Program-made: the position numbers and the translations under genes | Part shown: one piece after another, positions 28,078 through 36,476 of the stretch | Position numbering within the stretch: position 1 is the first letter of the stretch | Layout: each line of letters begins with the position of its first letter | Notes under the pieces: generated by a model | Told to the model about the DNA's origin: nothing | Database searches by the model: none | The model's input: the letters and a program-made list of their open reading frames with translations, nothing else | From: Bacillota bacterium | GTDB lineage: Bacteria > Bacillota > Clostridia > Acetivibrionales > Acetivibrionaceae | DNA length: 64,000 bases | Assembly: GCA_023421115.1 (NCBI GenBank) | Contig: JAEZUI010000154.1 | Location: 41,608 to 105,607, forward strand | Direction of reading: 5' to 3'

Positions 28078-29724
28078 CTAATCCACCTCAATTTTAAACA
28101 ATATATCCGGACAATTAAGTCCTGTTACTTTTTCAGTACTGAAAAATCCATCTGAATTCTCATCCAAAGGTCTTTCTGCTATAAATACCTTGTTGCTTCT
28201 CGAAATAAATATTTTTAATTCTCTGATATCATCATATCTTTTGCTCCTGTTTAAAAGCTCAAGAACACAGTATTTTATGTCGAAAGCTTCAGAGGGATTG
28301 AACACAGTTTTATTTCTCTGAGCTTTTATGCTTTTAAAATCCACTTCCTTAATATTACAAAGCTGAAGCAGAACATTTGTCAGAATCTTTAAATCGGGTA
28401 CAAACTTCACATATTCCTGCTTCAAATGATTAATCAGCGTTGACAGCATTACCTCTTTTTCCGGATTTTCCAATGCATGCTCGCAGATAATTCTAAATAT
28501 ATCTATATATTTATTGTTTATATTCCGGATCCTTATGTCACTCTCACTCTCAAACCTGTTGAAATATCTGTCATTTATAAGAATATTACTGCCCTCACTA
28601 TAGGTTTCAGACATTGCAATTCTTTGTTCTCTAAGAGCCATTTTAATATTGAAAAATTTATTTGTGTCGGGCTTAAAAAGAGGTCTTAAAACTTTTATAA
28701 GAGGATATGACAACTCAGGATTTTCTTCCAACCTTTTCATAATAACATCTTCAAAATTTAACCTGTTTTCAAAACCGATATAAAGTATATTATCCACAGC
28801 ATCATTGTAGATTTTCTGAAGCTGCTGCTGCTTTAAAAGAAGATTTGACTGCTCATTTATTATAAATTTGAGTCTGGTCTTTATATATGAAATGTCTTCA
28901 ATTTCTTTTTTTATTTCCTCTCTTTGAATACCGTTATTATTACTGTCGATAATTGAGTTTTCCACTCTTCCTATCAGTTCATAAAGGTTATCATAACCTT
29001 CCTTTTGCTCATCTATTGAAGAAAAAGTGCTGTTGTAAATTTTTTCATACTCATCAATTCCCGCACTTCCTATATCTTCCTTAACTCTTTTAATAAAGTA
29101 ATTTATCCTCTGTATCTGGGTTTTGCTTATATTAAACAAACTGTCGGCATTGTTTCTTGCAGCATTAAAATTTCTTTTCTTGATAGACAGGTTAAGTTTG
29201 AACTGCTCAATAGAAACCTTTAAAGCATCTTCAATTTCCAGAGTATTAAACATAAATTTATAGCCTTGAGGTGTCATGTAATATGTATATACATTATCAT
29301 TGCCGATTGAAATTCTTTTATCATCTATTAGTTTTACATTTATTTTTTCTTCTCTATTTGATTCGAAATTATAAGTCGAAAAATAGTGTGGAATCCCACT
29401 GTTCTGCAAACAATCCTTTATTATATAATCCACTATCTGTAAATATTCTTCGTCAGGTATATTCTTTTTTAAAAATTCGGCATCAAGCCTTCTTATAAAG
29501 TTAGCCACATCATTTCTGGTACAGGCTTCTTCAACCAATGATTTTTCCATTATAAAACACAACACAAGCATAACAAGATTTATAGTCTCTGAAGCATCAA
29601 ACTCAAACTCCCTCAGCTTAGTCTTTCTGGCAACCCTTGTAGTTATAAAATCAACTATTGCAATTATCTCTGCACGCCTATGAAAATCCTTTAAAAATTC
29701 GTATATCAATTTATCCTCACTCAC
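28078..29724 (-). CDS. Kleisin/MukF-like subunit, JetA-like
   Basis: This 548-residue helical protein is the first gene of the operon. An N-terminal winged-helix-like part (about 1-110) is followed by an extended helical middle (about 180-330) and a C-terminal winged-helix-like part ending KVFIAERPLDENSDGFFS. It matches the JetA/MukF kleisin position and size (I recall DUF5716 for clostridial JetA). The start is uncertain: GTG 29722-29724 lacks a good ribosome site, and a TTG five codons later has gaggataaa just before it. The gene end is 2 bases from the next start, so the subunits are made together. Function is inferred. Confidence 0.65.
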   Translation of the reverse strand: MSEDKLIYEFLKDFHRRAEIIAIVDFITTRVARKTKLREFEFDASETINLVMLVLCFIMEKSLVEEACTRNDVANFIRRLDAEFLKKNIPDEEYLQIVDYIIKDCLQNSGIPHYFSTYNFESNREEKINVKLIDDKRISIGNDNVYTYYMTPQGYKFMFNTLEIEDALKVSIEQFKLNLSIKKRNFNAARNNADSLFNISKTQIQRINYFIKRVKEDIGSAGIDEYEKIYNSTFSSIDEQKEGYDNLYELIGRVENSIIDSNNNGIQREEIKKEIEDISYIKTRLKFIINEQSNLLLKQQQLQKIYNDAVDNILYIGFENRLNFEDVIMKRLEENPELSYPLIKVLRPLFKPDTNKFFNIKMALREQRIAMSETYSEGSNILINDRYFNRFESESDIRIRNINNKYIDIFRIICEHALENPEKEVMLSTLINHLKQEYVKFVPDLKILTNVLLQLCNIKEVDFKSIKAQRNKTVFNPSEAFDIKYCVLELLNRSKRYDDIRELKIFISRSNKVFIAERPLDENSDGFFSTEKVTGLNCPDILFKIEVD

Positions 29725-29780
29725 ATTTTTTAATTTTCTACCTATTTATACATAAAAATTTTCAATAAATCAAGGGGTCT

Positions 29781-29817
29781 TTGAATATTTTCAGTTTTTT
29801 ATAGAAAAAATATTCAA
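29781..29817 (-). terminator. AT-rich hairpin between DUF554 gene and SMC operon
   Basis: The inverted repeat ttgaatatttt / aaaatattcaa lies downstream of the DUF554 stop and upstream of the JetA-like gene. It could end the DUF554 transcript; the stem is AT-only, so strength is doubtful. Confidence 0.4.
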
Positions 29818-29861
29818 AAACTTTTTTAAAAAACATGTACCTACTTATTTTTGTTGTCTTT

Positions 29862-30593
29862 TTATATATGGAACAAAATTTGGATTAAATAATAAAGCAT
29901 TGGTAAAAACACCGCCGGAAGCATATTAGCTACTTTGATGCTGCGGATTTCCAGAATGTTTAAGCCTATACCTAAAATAAGAATATTCCCAACAAGGGAC
30001 ATCTGACTTATCACCTCAGGGGTCAGCAAGGGTTTTAAAGATCCTGCAAGAAGGGTGATTGAACCCTGGTAAAGAAGTACAGGTACTGCTGAAAAAAGAA
30101 CGCCTATGCCCATCGTAGCACTAAAAATAATAGAGCTTGTACAATCCAGAATTGACTTAGCATAAAGTGTATCGGCATTTCCAGTAAGTCCTTCCTCTAG
30201 AGAACCTACAATTGCCATTGCACCTACACAAAACAGAAGTGTTGCAGTTACAAAACCAACAGAAAAATTACCTCCCGAACCAGGAAGCTTCTTCTGGATA
30301 AGCTCTGCGAACCTGTTCAATTTTTGTTCAATATCTATAGCTTCTCCTATTATAGAACCCGCAACAAGATAAATTATCATGACCATTATATCTTTATTTT
30401 CAAGGGTACCATCGGAAGCAACCCTAAAAATCGCAGAAAGGGTACCGGATAATCCAATTATAATAACAGATAGCCCTAACGCCTGCATGATAATTGCTTT
30501 AAATCTTTCGGATAATTTACCTTTTATAAGCATTCCCAGCAAAGCACCGACTATTATAACAACTGCATTTACAACACTTCCTTGAACTAGCAT
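29862..30593 (-). CDS. DUF554 family membrane protein
   Basis: The 243-residue integral membrane protein has about seven hydrophobic segments and small-residue-rich loops (VVIIVGALLGMLIKGKLSER; MVMIIYLVAGSIIGEAIDIE; FVTATLLFCVGAMAIVGSLE; LYAKSILDCTSSIIFSATMG). This matches the DUF554 family, often annotated as a possible transporter of unknown substrate. Length is typical and the protein looks intact. It stands alone between the SMC operon and the tryptophanase-like gene; the preceding tail hairpin at 30694-30734 isolates it from the upstream gene. Confidence 0.85.
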   Translation of the reverse strand: MLVQGSVVNAVVIIVGALLGMLIKGKLSERFKAIIMQALGLSVIIIGLSGTLSAIFRVASDGTLENKDIMVMIIYLVAGSIIGEAIDIEQKLNRFAELIQKKLPGSGGNFSVGFVTATLLFCVGAMAIVGSLEEGLTGNADTLYAKSILDCTSSIIFSATMGIGVLFSAVPVLLYQGSITLLAGSLKPLLTPEVISQMSLVGNILILGIGLNILEIRSIKVANMLPAVFLPMLYYLIQILFHI

Positions 30594-30693
30594 GATTTCC
30601 TCCCTAAATTACAAAGTATTGTCCAAAATACTTATTAATGTAAGGCCATTTCAAAAAACAACCTATACAACATTTACATCCCAAACACCAAGA

Positions 30694-30734
30694 AAAACTC
30701 ACGGCTTAAAATTTTTGGTTAAGCCGTGGGTTTT
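30694..30734 (-). terminator. Strong intrinsic terminator after the tryptophanase-like gene
   Basis: A 16-bp stem (aaaactcacggcttaa / ttaagccgtgggtttt, one G-T pair) with a 9-base loop lies 40 bases after the stop of the TnaA-like gene. A-rich and T-rich flanks make it function in both directions. Confidence 0.8.
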
Positions 30735-30775
30735 CTATATGACTTTTTATCATTGACTTTCACTAGATACAAATA

Positions 30776-32224
30776 CTACAGACTATCACCAAAATCATCT
30801 CTGAACTTCGCAACTAATTTATTCTGCCAATCTGATACTGCAACTAATTTACCAAAGAAGAAACGCAAAACCTTAGGTTCCTCAACAAAAGTTATTCCGC
30901 CGATTAACTTACGGTTTTCATAAAGCCATTTAATACGATCTACGGCATAGTTTACCTGTGAAAGAGTAAATACACGCCTTGGCATGGCAAGCCGCAGCAA
31001 TTCCATATTGGCGAAATGCTCATTTCCGTCTGGATCCCTTTGTTCGGATATAGTTCCTCTCTCCATACCACGGACACCACTTATAATATATAATGCTGAA
31101 GCAAGTGCACCTGCCGGATACTGGCTTTGCGGAATATGGTCAACAAATTCCATAGCATTAAGATGACAACCTAAACCACCTGGCGGTGTAATAACAGGAA
31201 CTCCACTTTCCTGAAGTTTTTCACACATATAAGCAATAAATTGTGGTCCCTGATTGATCATATTCTCATCCATAGTCTCTTCAAGCCCGACAGCAATTGC
31301 TTCTATCTCTCGTACCGACATTCCTCCATATGTGAGAAACCCTTCGTATAGCGTAATTAGCTCCCGGAGCTTCATGTATATATCCTTGTTTCTGGTACAA
31401 ATACCGCCACCACGAGCACATCCAAGTTTACGTGCAGAAAAGTAAATAATATCTGAAAGGTCTGCCATAGCACGGGTAATCTCCTGAATACTCATATCCT
31501 TACATTTTTCTTCACGGGTTTTAATGAAATAAAGGTTGTCGGCCAAAAGACTTGCATCTAGTACAAGCATAATACCAAACTCATCACACACTTTTCGAAT
31601 CTCCTGCATATTCTCAAGTGAGTGTGGTTGACCTCCAATCAGATTTGTGCCTGTTTCCAGACGGACATATGCGATTTTTTCTGCACCATGCTTGGAAATA
31701 AGCCCTCTTAATTTTGCAATATCCAGATTACCTTTAAATGGATAACTGCTAGTTGTATTTAATCCTTCATCAATGATTATTTCTTCAACTAAACCACCAT
31801 TCAATGTAATATGGGCTTTTGTTGTAGTAAAGTGATAATTCATAGGTATAATGTCCCCCGGCTTTACATATGCCTGAGATATAATATTTTCACACGCTCT
31901 TCCCTGATGTGCCGGAAGAAAATATTCCATTCCAAAAATTTCTTTAATTTTATTTTCCAGCTTTGTAAAGGTAGCAGAACCGGCATAACTATCGTCCGCT
32001 TCCATCATAGCAGCAAGCTGCTTGTCACTCATAGCATTTACTCCGCTATCAGTGAGCATGTCCATAAAAATGTCACTGTTTTTTAATAAAAACGTGTTGT
32101 TTCCCGCCTCATTTATAGCTTCGAGCCGACGTTCAACGGGGACAAGATTCAATTTTTGTACTATTCTCACCTTATGCATTTCTAAAGGCACATTGCCACC
32201 ATAAAAAAATTTTACTTTAGACAT
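30776..32224 (-). CDS. Divergent tryptophanase/tyrosine phenol-lyase family PLP enzyme
   Basis: The 482-residue fold-type I PLP enzyme shows the beta-eliminating lyase landmarks: LTDSGVNAMSD, YAGSATFTKLE, PAHQGRACENI, TTTKAHI, GGQPHSLENM, ARKLGCARGGGI around the Schiff-base lysine, ERGTISEQRDPDGNEH and LRLAMPRRVFT. Family members cleave Trp or Tyr to indole or phenol, pyruvate and ammonia. Two positions differ from the classical enzymes by eye alignment: the Asp after the PLP lysine is Leu, and the Arg two residues after DA(T/S) in the PLP-Asp helix (DATR in TPL) is Leu (DASLLADN). The substrate is therefore uncertain. ATG follows aggggtgattgatgt. No adjacent amino-acid transporter is present. 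Confidence 0.8.
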   Translation of the reverse strand: MSKVKFFYGGNVPLEMHKVRIVQKLNLVPVERRLEAINEAGNNTFLLKNSDIFMDMLTDSGVNAMSDKQLAAMMEADDSYAGSATFTKLENKIKEIFGMEYFLPAHQGRACENIISQAYVKPGDIIPMNYHFTTTKAHITLNGGLVEEIIIDEGLNTTSSYPFKGNLDIAKLRGLISKHGAEKIAYVRLETGTNLIGGQPHSLENMQEIRKVCDEFGIMLVLDASLLADNLYFIKTREEKCKDMSIQEITRAMADLSDIIYFSARKLGCARGGGICTRNKDIYMKLRELITLYEGFLTYGGMSVREIEAIAVGLEETMDENMINQGPQFIAYMCEKLQESGVPVITPPGGLGCHLNAMEFVDHIPQSQYPAGALASALYIISGVRGMERGTISEQRDPDGNEHFANMELLRLAMPRRVFTLSQVNYAVDRIKWLYENRKLIGGITFVEEPKVLRFFFGKLVAVSDWQNKLVAKFRDDFGDSL

Positions 32225-32604
32225 ACATCAATCACCCCTAATTTTATTTTTTTGTGCAAATTTTTCAGGCTGGCATTATAGGATAGTACAACTAAGAAAT
32301 AACCACAAAATACAAAAATACCCTTTACAGGGTATTTATAAAGAAAAGTTCCTTAATATCTCATCTTATATGCTTATTCAACAGAATCCGTAAAACCATA
32401 TTACCAAAAAACAAAAACAATCTGCAAAATAAACTTATAACAATTAGAAACCTTAATCAATAAAAGTATTTTCTACTATAATACCATGCTACTACCAATA
32501 TTTTATAACTAATCAACAAAATATTCAATAACTATTTTTACAGACACAAAAACTTAAACCCAAATGTTAAGCAAGCACCCCTAAACCAGAATGCCTGTTA
32601 AACA
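32225..32604. other. 380-base intergenic leader upstream of the TnaA-like gene
   Basis: No coding frame with a ribosome site is seen. The region holds the ribosome site of the TnaA-like gene and a hairpin (32316-32337). It is AT-rich elsewhere. A TnaC-like leader peptide was looked for and not found. Confidence 0.4.
32316..32337 (-). terminator. Intrinsic terminator of the sugar ABC operon or leader attenuator
   Basis: The 9-bp stem aaataccct / agggtattt, 4-base loop, is followed on the minus strand by ttttgtatttt. It lies 268 bases after the last permease stop and 92 bases before the TnaA-like start, so it can end the transporter transcript or attenuate the next gene. Confidence 0.6.
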
Positions 32605-33678
32605 TTATTTGTTTTGTCTCTTCTCCTTATGCATAGCTAGTAGGCTTTGCAGCGCTATGAAAAAGGCCAGAAGTGACGCAATTATAATCTTTGACCACCA
32701 TGAGGACAAATTCCCTTGGAAGGAAACGAAAGTCTCTATTGTAGCATTAATCAATACTCCAAAAAGTGTTCCAAATACATTTCCAACACCGCCTGTAAGG
32801 GGTGTACCACCTATAACCGTTGCAGCAATAGCATCCATTTCAAAGCCCTTACCAAGCTCAACAAACGCACCTGTTGTATTAAGGCAAAAGGCAATACCTC
32901 CCAATGCTGCAAGAAAGCCGTTAATTACGTAAACTATAAATTTCGTTCGCCTCACATTAAGTCCCATGAGCATTGCCGACTGCTCACTGCCGCCAGCTGC
33001 GTATATTGCTCTGCCGAATTTTGTGTATTTAAGCATAATAAAGGCAGCCACCAGTATCAAAAGTGCAAGAATAACCGTGGGATAGATATACGGATAGACC
33101 ATTACTTCCTTTCTGTTTACTGTACCTCCAAAAGGAAAATAAATCTTATATTTTGCAAGACCAAGGAAGGCTTTGTTGGTTATTGTGATCATCTCAAGGC
33201 TTATAACAGCAGTCAACCCTCGTGCAAAAAACATACCCGCAAGAGTAACAATAAAAGGCTGAATTTTCAGGTATGCAATCAGCCAACCCTGTACCCCACC
33301 AAATACCATACCAAACAAAAGTACAATTATGATTGCCGGCATTACACCTACAAGTGCCTTTTCCATCAAGGCAGCAAGCATCATACATGTTACAGCTACC
33401 ACCGAACCCACTGAAATATCAATCCCACCTATGATAAGTACCATCGTCATACCCACAGCAGTGATAATAAGACCTGCATTACCTATTATCAAATTCAGGA
33501 AAACCTGCGGACTTCCGAAGTTTTTATCCTTATATATAATAAGTCCTGCTATGTACATGATGAAAAATAGTGTGATTGTGACAAATAAAAGAAAGTTATG
33601 ACCTAAAAGTTTTTGCTTAATAATTCCAAAAGTATTTGACCTTTTTGGTTTTGATAAATCAAGCTTGACCTCCATCAT
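32605..33678 (-). CDS. yjfF: Sugar ABC transporter permease (YjfF/RbsC-like)
   Basis: The 357-residue polytopic membrane protein has the RbsC/AraH-type permease fold of carbohydrate importers. A single N-terminal span (LLFVTITLFFIMYIAGLIIY) is followed by several others, and the EAA-like coupling region NVRRTKFIVYVINGFLAALGG lies near residue 225. It ends FVSFQGNLSSWWSKIIIASLLAFF. It is the last gene of a four-gene transport operon and begins directly after the preceding permease. The gene order SBP-ATPase-permease-permease matches YtfQ-YtfR-YtfT-YjfF, which in E. coli imports galactofuranose. The substrate here is not proven. Confidence 0.7.
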   Translation of the reverse strand: MMEVKLDLSKPKRSNTFGIIKQKLLGHNFLLFVTITLFFIMYIAGLIIYKDKNFGSPQVFLNLIIGNAGLIITAVGMTMVLIIGGIDISVGSVVAVTCMMLAALMEKALVGVMPAIIIVLLFGMVFGGVQGWLIAYLKIQPFIVTLAGMFFARGLTAVISLEMITITNKAFLGLAKYKIYFPFGGTVNRKEVMVYPYIYPTVILALLILVAAFIMLKYTKFGRAIYAAGGSEQSAMLMGLNVRRTKFIVYVINGFLAALGGIAFCLNTTGAFVELGKGFEMDAIAATVIGGTPLTGGVGNVFGTLFGVLINATIETFVSFQGNLSSWWSKIIIASLLAFFIALQSLLAMHKEKRQNK

Positions 33679-34731
33679 TTATCCCACCTCCTTCACAGGG
33701 TGGCTAAGGGAAATTTTCGATTTCAAATTATTGTACCCTTTCCTAACAGCAGGCGATTGCATGGCAACAATAATTATTACGACTACTGCCTTGTAAAGTG
33801 GAATTTGGTCTGCCGATACATGCATTGCATATAGTGTTGTGGTAAGGGCCTGTATGGTAATGGCACCTATAACACTTCCCATAAGTGAGAATTTGCCTCC
33901 CGACAGGCTATTTCCTCCAATGGCTACAGCCAAAATAGCATCAAGTTCAGTATATAGACCAACATTATTGGCATCAATAGACATTGTCCTTGACACAGAG
34001 ATGAGACCTGATCCCGCTGCGCAAAGACCGCAAAACACATAAGTGAAAAACATTATCAACTTGGAATTAATGCCTATAAGTCCACTGGCTTTTTGGTTTA
34101 TACCCACCGACTGAATGTACATACCCAGAGAGGTTTTTTTGAGCACAAGCCATGTAAATAAAACTACAAATGCTGCTGCAAAACAGGGTGTCGGAATAGG
34201 GACTCTTGGAATGAATGCACCTAGATATCCAAACTGTTCAGGCTTAACGTACAATATAAAGCTGCCTGTGACAAGTTGAGCTATACCCCTGCCCGCAGTA
34301 AACAGGATAAGCGTTGCTACCATCGGCTGAACCTTCATATATGAAACAAGAAAGCCGTTGAACATACCACATGCCATGCCTGCAAGAAGAGCAAACAACA
34401 AGCTTAAAACATACGGCATTTGGTATACCTCACCTGTACCAAGTGCTGCAACACAGACTGCGCCACACAGTGCACTCACCGCACCTACCGATATATCCGC
34501 ACCTCCTGAAGACGCTGCCACTAAAGTCATTCCAACCGTCAATATTATAAGTCCGCTTGATCGGTTTATTATATCAATAATATAACCATAAAACACACCA
34601 TTTTGTATAGTAATTTTAAAGAAGGATGGCGTCTGAATAAGGTTTACTAGCAGCACTAAAAACAGGCATGCTATTGGTAAAAACAGCGGAATTGGTTTTA
34701 ATCCCTTTATTATTGAATTATTTTTTTTCAT
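33679..34731 (-). CDS. ytfT: Sugar ABC transporter permease (YtfT/RbsC-like)
   Basis: The 350-residue membrane protein has the same family fold as the following permease: an N-terminal span (PIPLFLPIACLFLVLLVNLI), the GGADISVGAVSALCGAVC motif typical of RbsC-class permeases (here A-D-I-S-V-G), and GINSKLIMFFTYVFCGLCAAGSG as the coupling region. It overlaps the ATPase gene by 4 bases (ATGA). It pairs with the neighbouring permease to form a heterodimeric channel, as in the YtfT/YjfF system. Substrate inferred only. Confidence 0.7.
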   Translation of the reverse strand: MKKNNSIIKGLKPIPLFLPIACLFLVLLVNLIQTPSFFKITIQNGVFYGYIIDIINRSSGLIILTVGMTLVAASSGGADISVGAVSALCGAVCVAALGTGEVYQMPYVLSLLFALLAGMACGMFNGFLVSYMKVQPMVATLILFTAGRGIAQLVTGSFILYVKPEQFGYLGAFIPRVPIPTPCFAAAFVVLFTWLVLKKTSLGMYIQSVGINQKASGLIGINSKLIMFFTYVFCGLCAAGSGLISVSRTMSIDANNVGLYTELDAILAVAIGGNSLSGGKFSLMGSVIGAITIQALTTTLYAMHVSADQIPLYKAVVVIIIVAMQSPAVRKGYNNLKSKISLSHPVKEVG

Positions 34732-36254
34732 ACTGAGGCTCCTCCCGCTATTGCTTTCATTATATTATTCTGGGTTATTTCTTTTCCAGACAGTTCGCCT
34801 ACTTTAGACAAATCCCTCATAACAACCATACGGTTGCAGGTTCTAAGCATTTCTTCAATTTCCGAGGAGATAAATATTATAGCTTTACCCTTTTCTGCAA
34901 GGCTTAGCACAAGACGTTGTATTTCAGTTTTTGTACCTACGTCTATACCGCGGGTTGGCTCATCTAAAATCAGAAGATCAGGATTTGTAAGTAACCACCT
35001 TGCCAGTATAACCTTTTGTTGGTTTCCACCACTAAGATTCTTCACAGGTGTTTCACGGTCGCTTGTTTTAATTTTTAAAATATTTATATACATATCAGTG
35101 AATTCTTCCTGATCCTTTTTGCTAATTAATCGAAGCATGCCGCGCCGAGCTTGAAATGCGAGTATTATATTCTCCCTAACCGACAGGTCTGCAATTATGC
35201 CCTCATCCTTGCGGTTTTCAGGTAAAAAAGCCATTCCTAGATTCATTGCGTCAATCGGCGCCCGTACTTTAAGCTTCCTGCCGTTAATTTTAAGCTCTCC
35301 TCTATCAGGCCTATCCGCTCCGTATATTGCCCGTGCAAGTTCGCTTCGACCGGATCCTAAAAGACCTGATAGTCCAACAACATCACCTTTACACACAGTA
35401 AGATCAAAAGCTTTTATTTTACCCGTACAACCAAGCCCCTCTGCCTCTAAAACTTTTTCCATAGCCTTGGCCGTATCTCCTATCTGCTCGCGATTAACCC
35501 CGGCAAGGTCATCAAACTCCTTACCCATCATCTTAGCCACCAGCTCAAGACGCGGAAGCTTTTCAGCCTCGAATTCACCAACAAGCTCTCCGTTACGCAG
35601 TACAGTTATTCGGTTGCATACTGCATAGACCTGTTCGAGAAAATGAGTTACGAATATTATGCCCATCCCCCGGTCACGAAGCTTTCTCATAAGTGAAAAA
35701 AGCTTTTCAACCTCTGAACCGTCAAGGCTGGAAGTAGGCTCATCTAAGATTAATACCTTAGCAGATATATCAACAGCCCTTGCAATTGCAACCATTTGTT
35801 GAATGGCTACAGAATAATTGTCCAAAGTTAGGGTAACGTCTATGTTGATCCCAAGCTCATCGAGTGTTTTCTTTGCCTTTAATTTCATTGTTTTCCAATC
35901 AATAATTCCAAATTTTTTTGGTTCTCTTCCTATAAAAAAATTTTCCGCAACTGAAAGATTGGGACAAAGGTTTACTTCCTGGTAAACAGTACTTATACCA
36001 TTATTCTGTGCTTCCTGTGGTGAGTGATTTATTATAGGGTGATTTATTCCGCTTATTCTTATTTCTCCGGACTCAAACTCCTCAGCACCTGTAAGCACCT
36101 TAATCAGAGTAGATTTTCCCGCACCGTTTTCACCCATTAATGCGTGAATCTCGCCGGCTCTTAACGTAAAGTCAACATTGCTTAAGGCCTTTACTCCAAC
36201 AAAGTTCTTGTTGATTCTACTCATAGTTAATATTTCGTTTCCTGCTGCCATCAT
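34728..36254 (-). CDS. ytfR: Sugar ABC transporter ATPase with two nucleotide-binding domains (YtfR/AraG-like)
   Basis: The 508-residue protein has two ATPase halves. The first has Walker A MGENGAGKSTLIKVL (about residues 41-55) and Walker B AKVLILDEPTSSLDG. The second has a degenerate Walker A region (SGLLGSGRSELARAIYGAD) but an intact signature NLSGGNQQKVILARWLL and Walker B LLILDEPTRGIDVGT. This tandem organisation is that of RbsA/AraG/YtfR-type energy units. It is separated from the binding-protein gene upstream by 222 bases that carry the 64-base hairpin repeats. ATG 36252-36254 follows gaaagggtggt. Confidence 0.85.
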   Translation of the reverse strand: MMAAGNEILTMSRINKNFVGVKALSNVDFTLRAGEIHALMGENGAGKSTLIKVLTGAEEFESGEIRISGINHPIINHSPQEAQNNGISTVYQEVNLCPNLSVAENFFIGREPKKFGIIDWKTMKLKAKKTLDELGINIDVTLTLDNYSVAIQQMVAIARAVDISAKVLILDEPTSSLDGSEVEKLFSLMRKLRDRGMGIIFVTHFLEQVYAVCNRITVLRNGELVGEFEAEKLPRLELVAKMMGKEFDDLAGVNREQIGDTAKAMEKVLEAEGLGCTGKIKAFDLTVCKGDVVGLSGLLGSGRSELARAIYGADRPDRGELKINGRKLKVRAPIDAMNLGMAFLPENRKDEGIIADLSVRENIILAFQARRGMLRLISKKDQEEFTDMYINILKIKTSDRETPVKNLSGGNQQKVILARWLLTNPDLLILDEPTRGIDVGTKTEIQRLVLSLAEKGKAIIFISSEIEEMLRTCNRMVVMRDLSKVGELSGKEITQNNIMKAIAGGASV

Positions 36255-36311
36255 ACCACCCTTTCAAAAAGAATCCGCCGAAGAACCATGATTGGTCCTG
36301 GCGGTTCTTAG

Positions 36312-36465
36312 TTAATAAAAACTTCGGGGCATCGAGCCCCTTCGTTTTTGCCCCTTTCATTTCATTCCAAGGGGCTTAATAAAAACTTCGGGGCATCGAG
36401 CCCCTTCGTTTTTGCCTCTTTCATTTCATTCCAAGGGGCTTAATAAAAACTCAGAGGCATTGAAA
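36312..36465 (-). repeat. 64-base tandem repeat with hairpins between binding-protein and ATPase genes
   Basis: Two full copies (36312-36375, 36376-36439) and a partial third (36440 to about 36465) repeat every 64 bases. On the minus strand each unit has two hairpins: gcccctt...aaggggc, then ggggc-tcgat-gcccc followed by a T-run. The unit reads as a leaky terminator that would let the substrate-binding protein be made in excess over the membrane components, as is common in sugar ABC operons. Confidence 0.7.
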
Positions 36466-36476
36466 CATGTTCCTTT

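Noticed and set aside
28078..29724. Ordinary chromosomal Smc-ScpAB condensin
   Set aside because: The SMC-like protein is 1459 residues with a MukB/JetC layout and the partners do not resemble ScpA/ScpB; a canonical Smc is expected elsewhere.
32225..32604. TnaC-like leader peptide upstream of the TnaA-like gene
   Set aside because: No short frame with ribosome site and Trp-Pro ending was found.
33194..33414. Cys-rich small proteins in frames opposite or offset to the YjfF-like permease
   Set aside because: Overlap an intact permease in another frame, no ribosome site, composition typical of a shadow frame.
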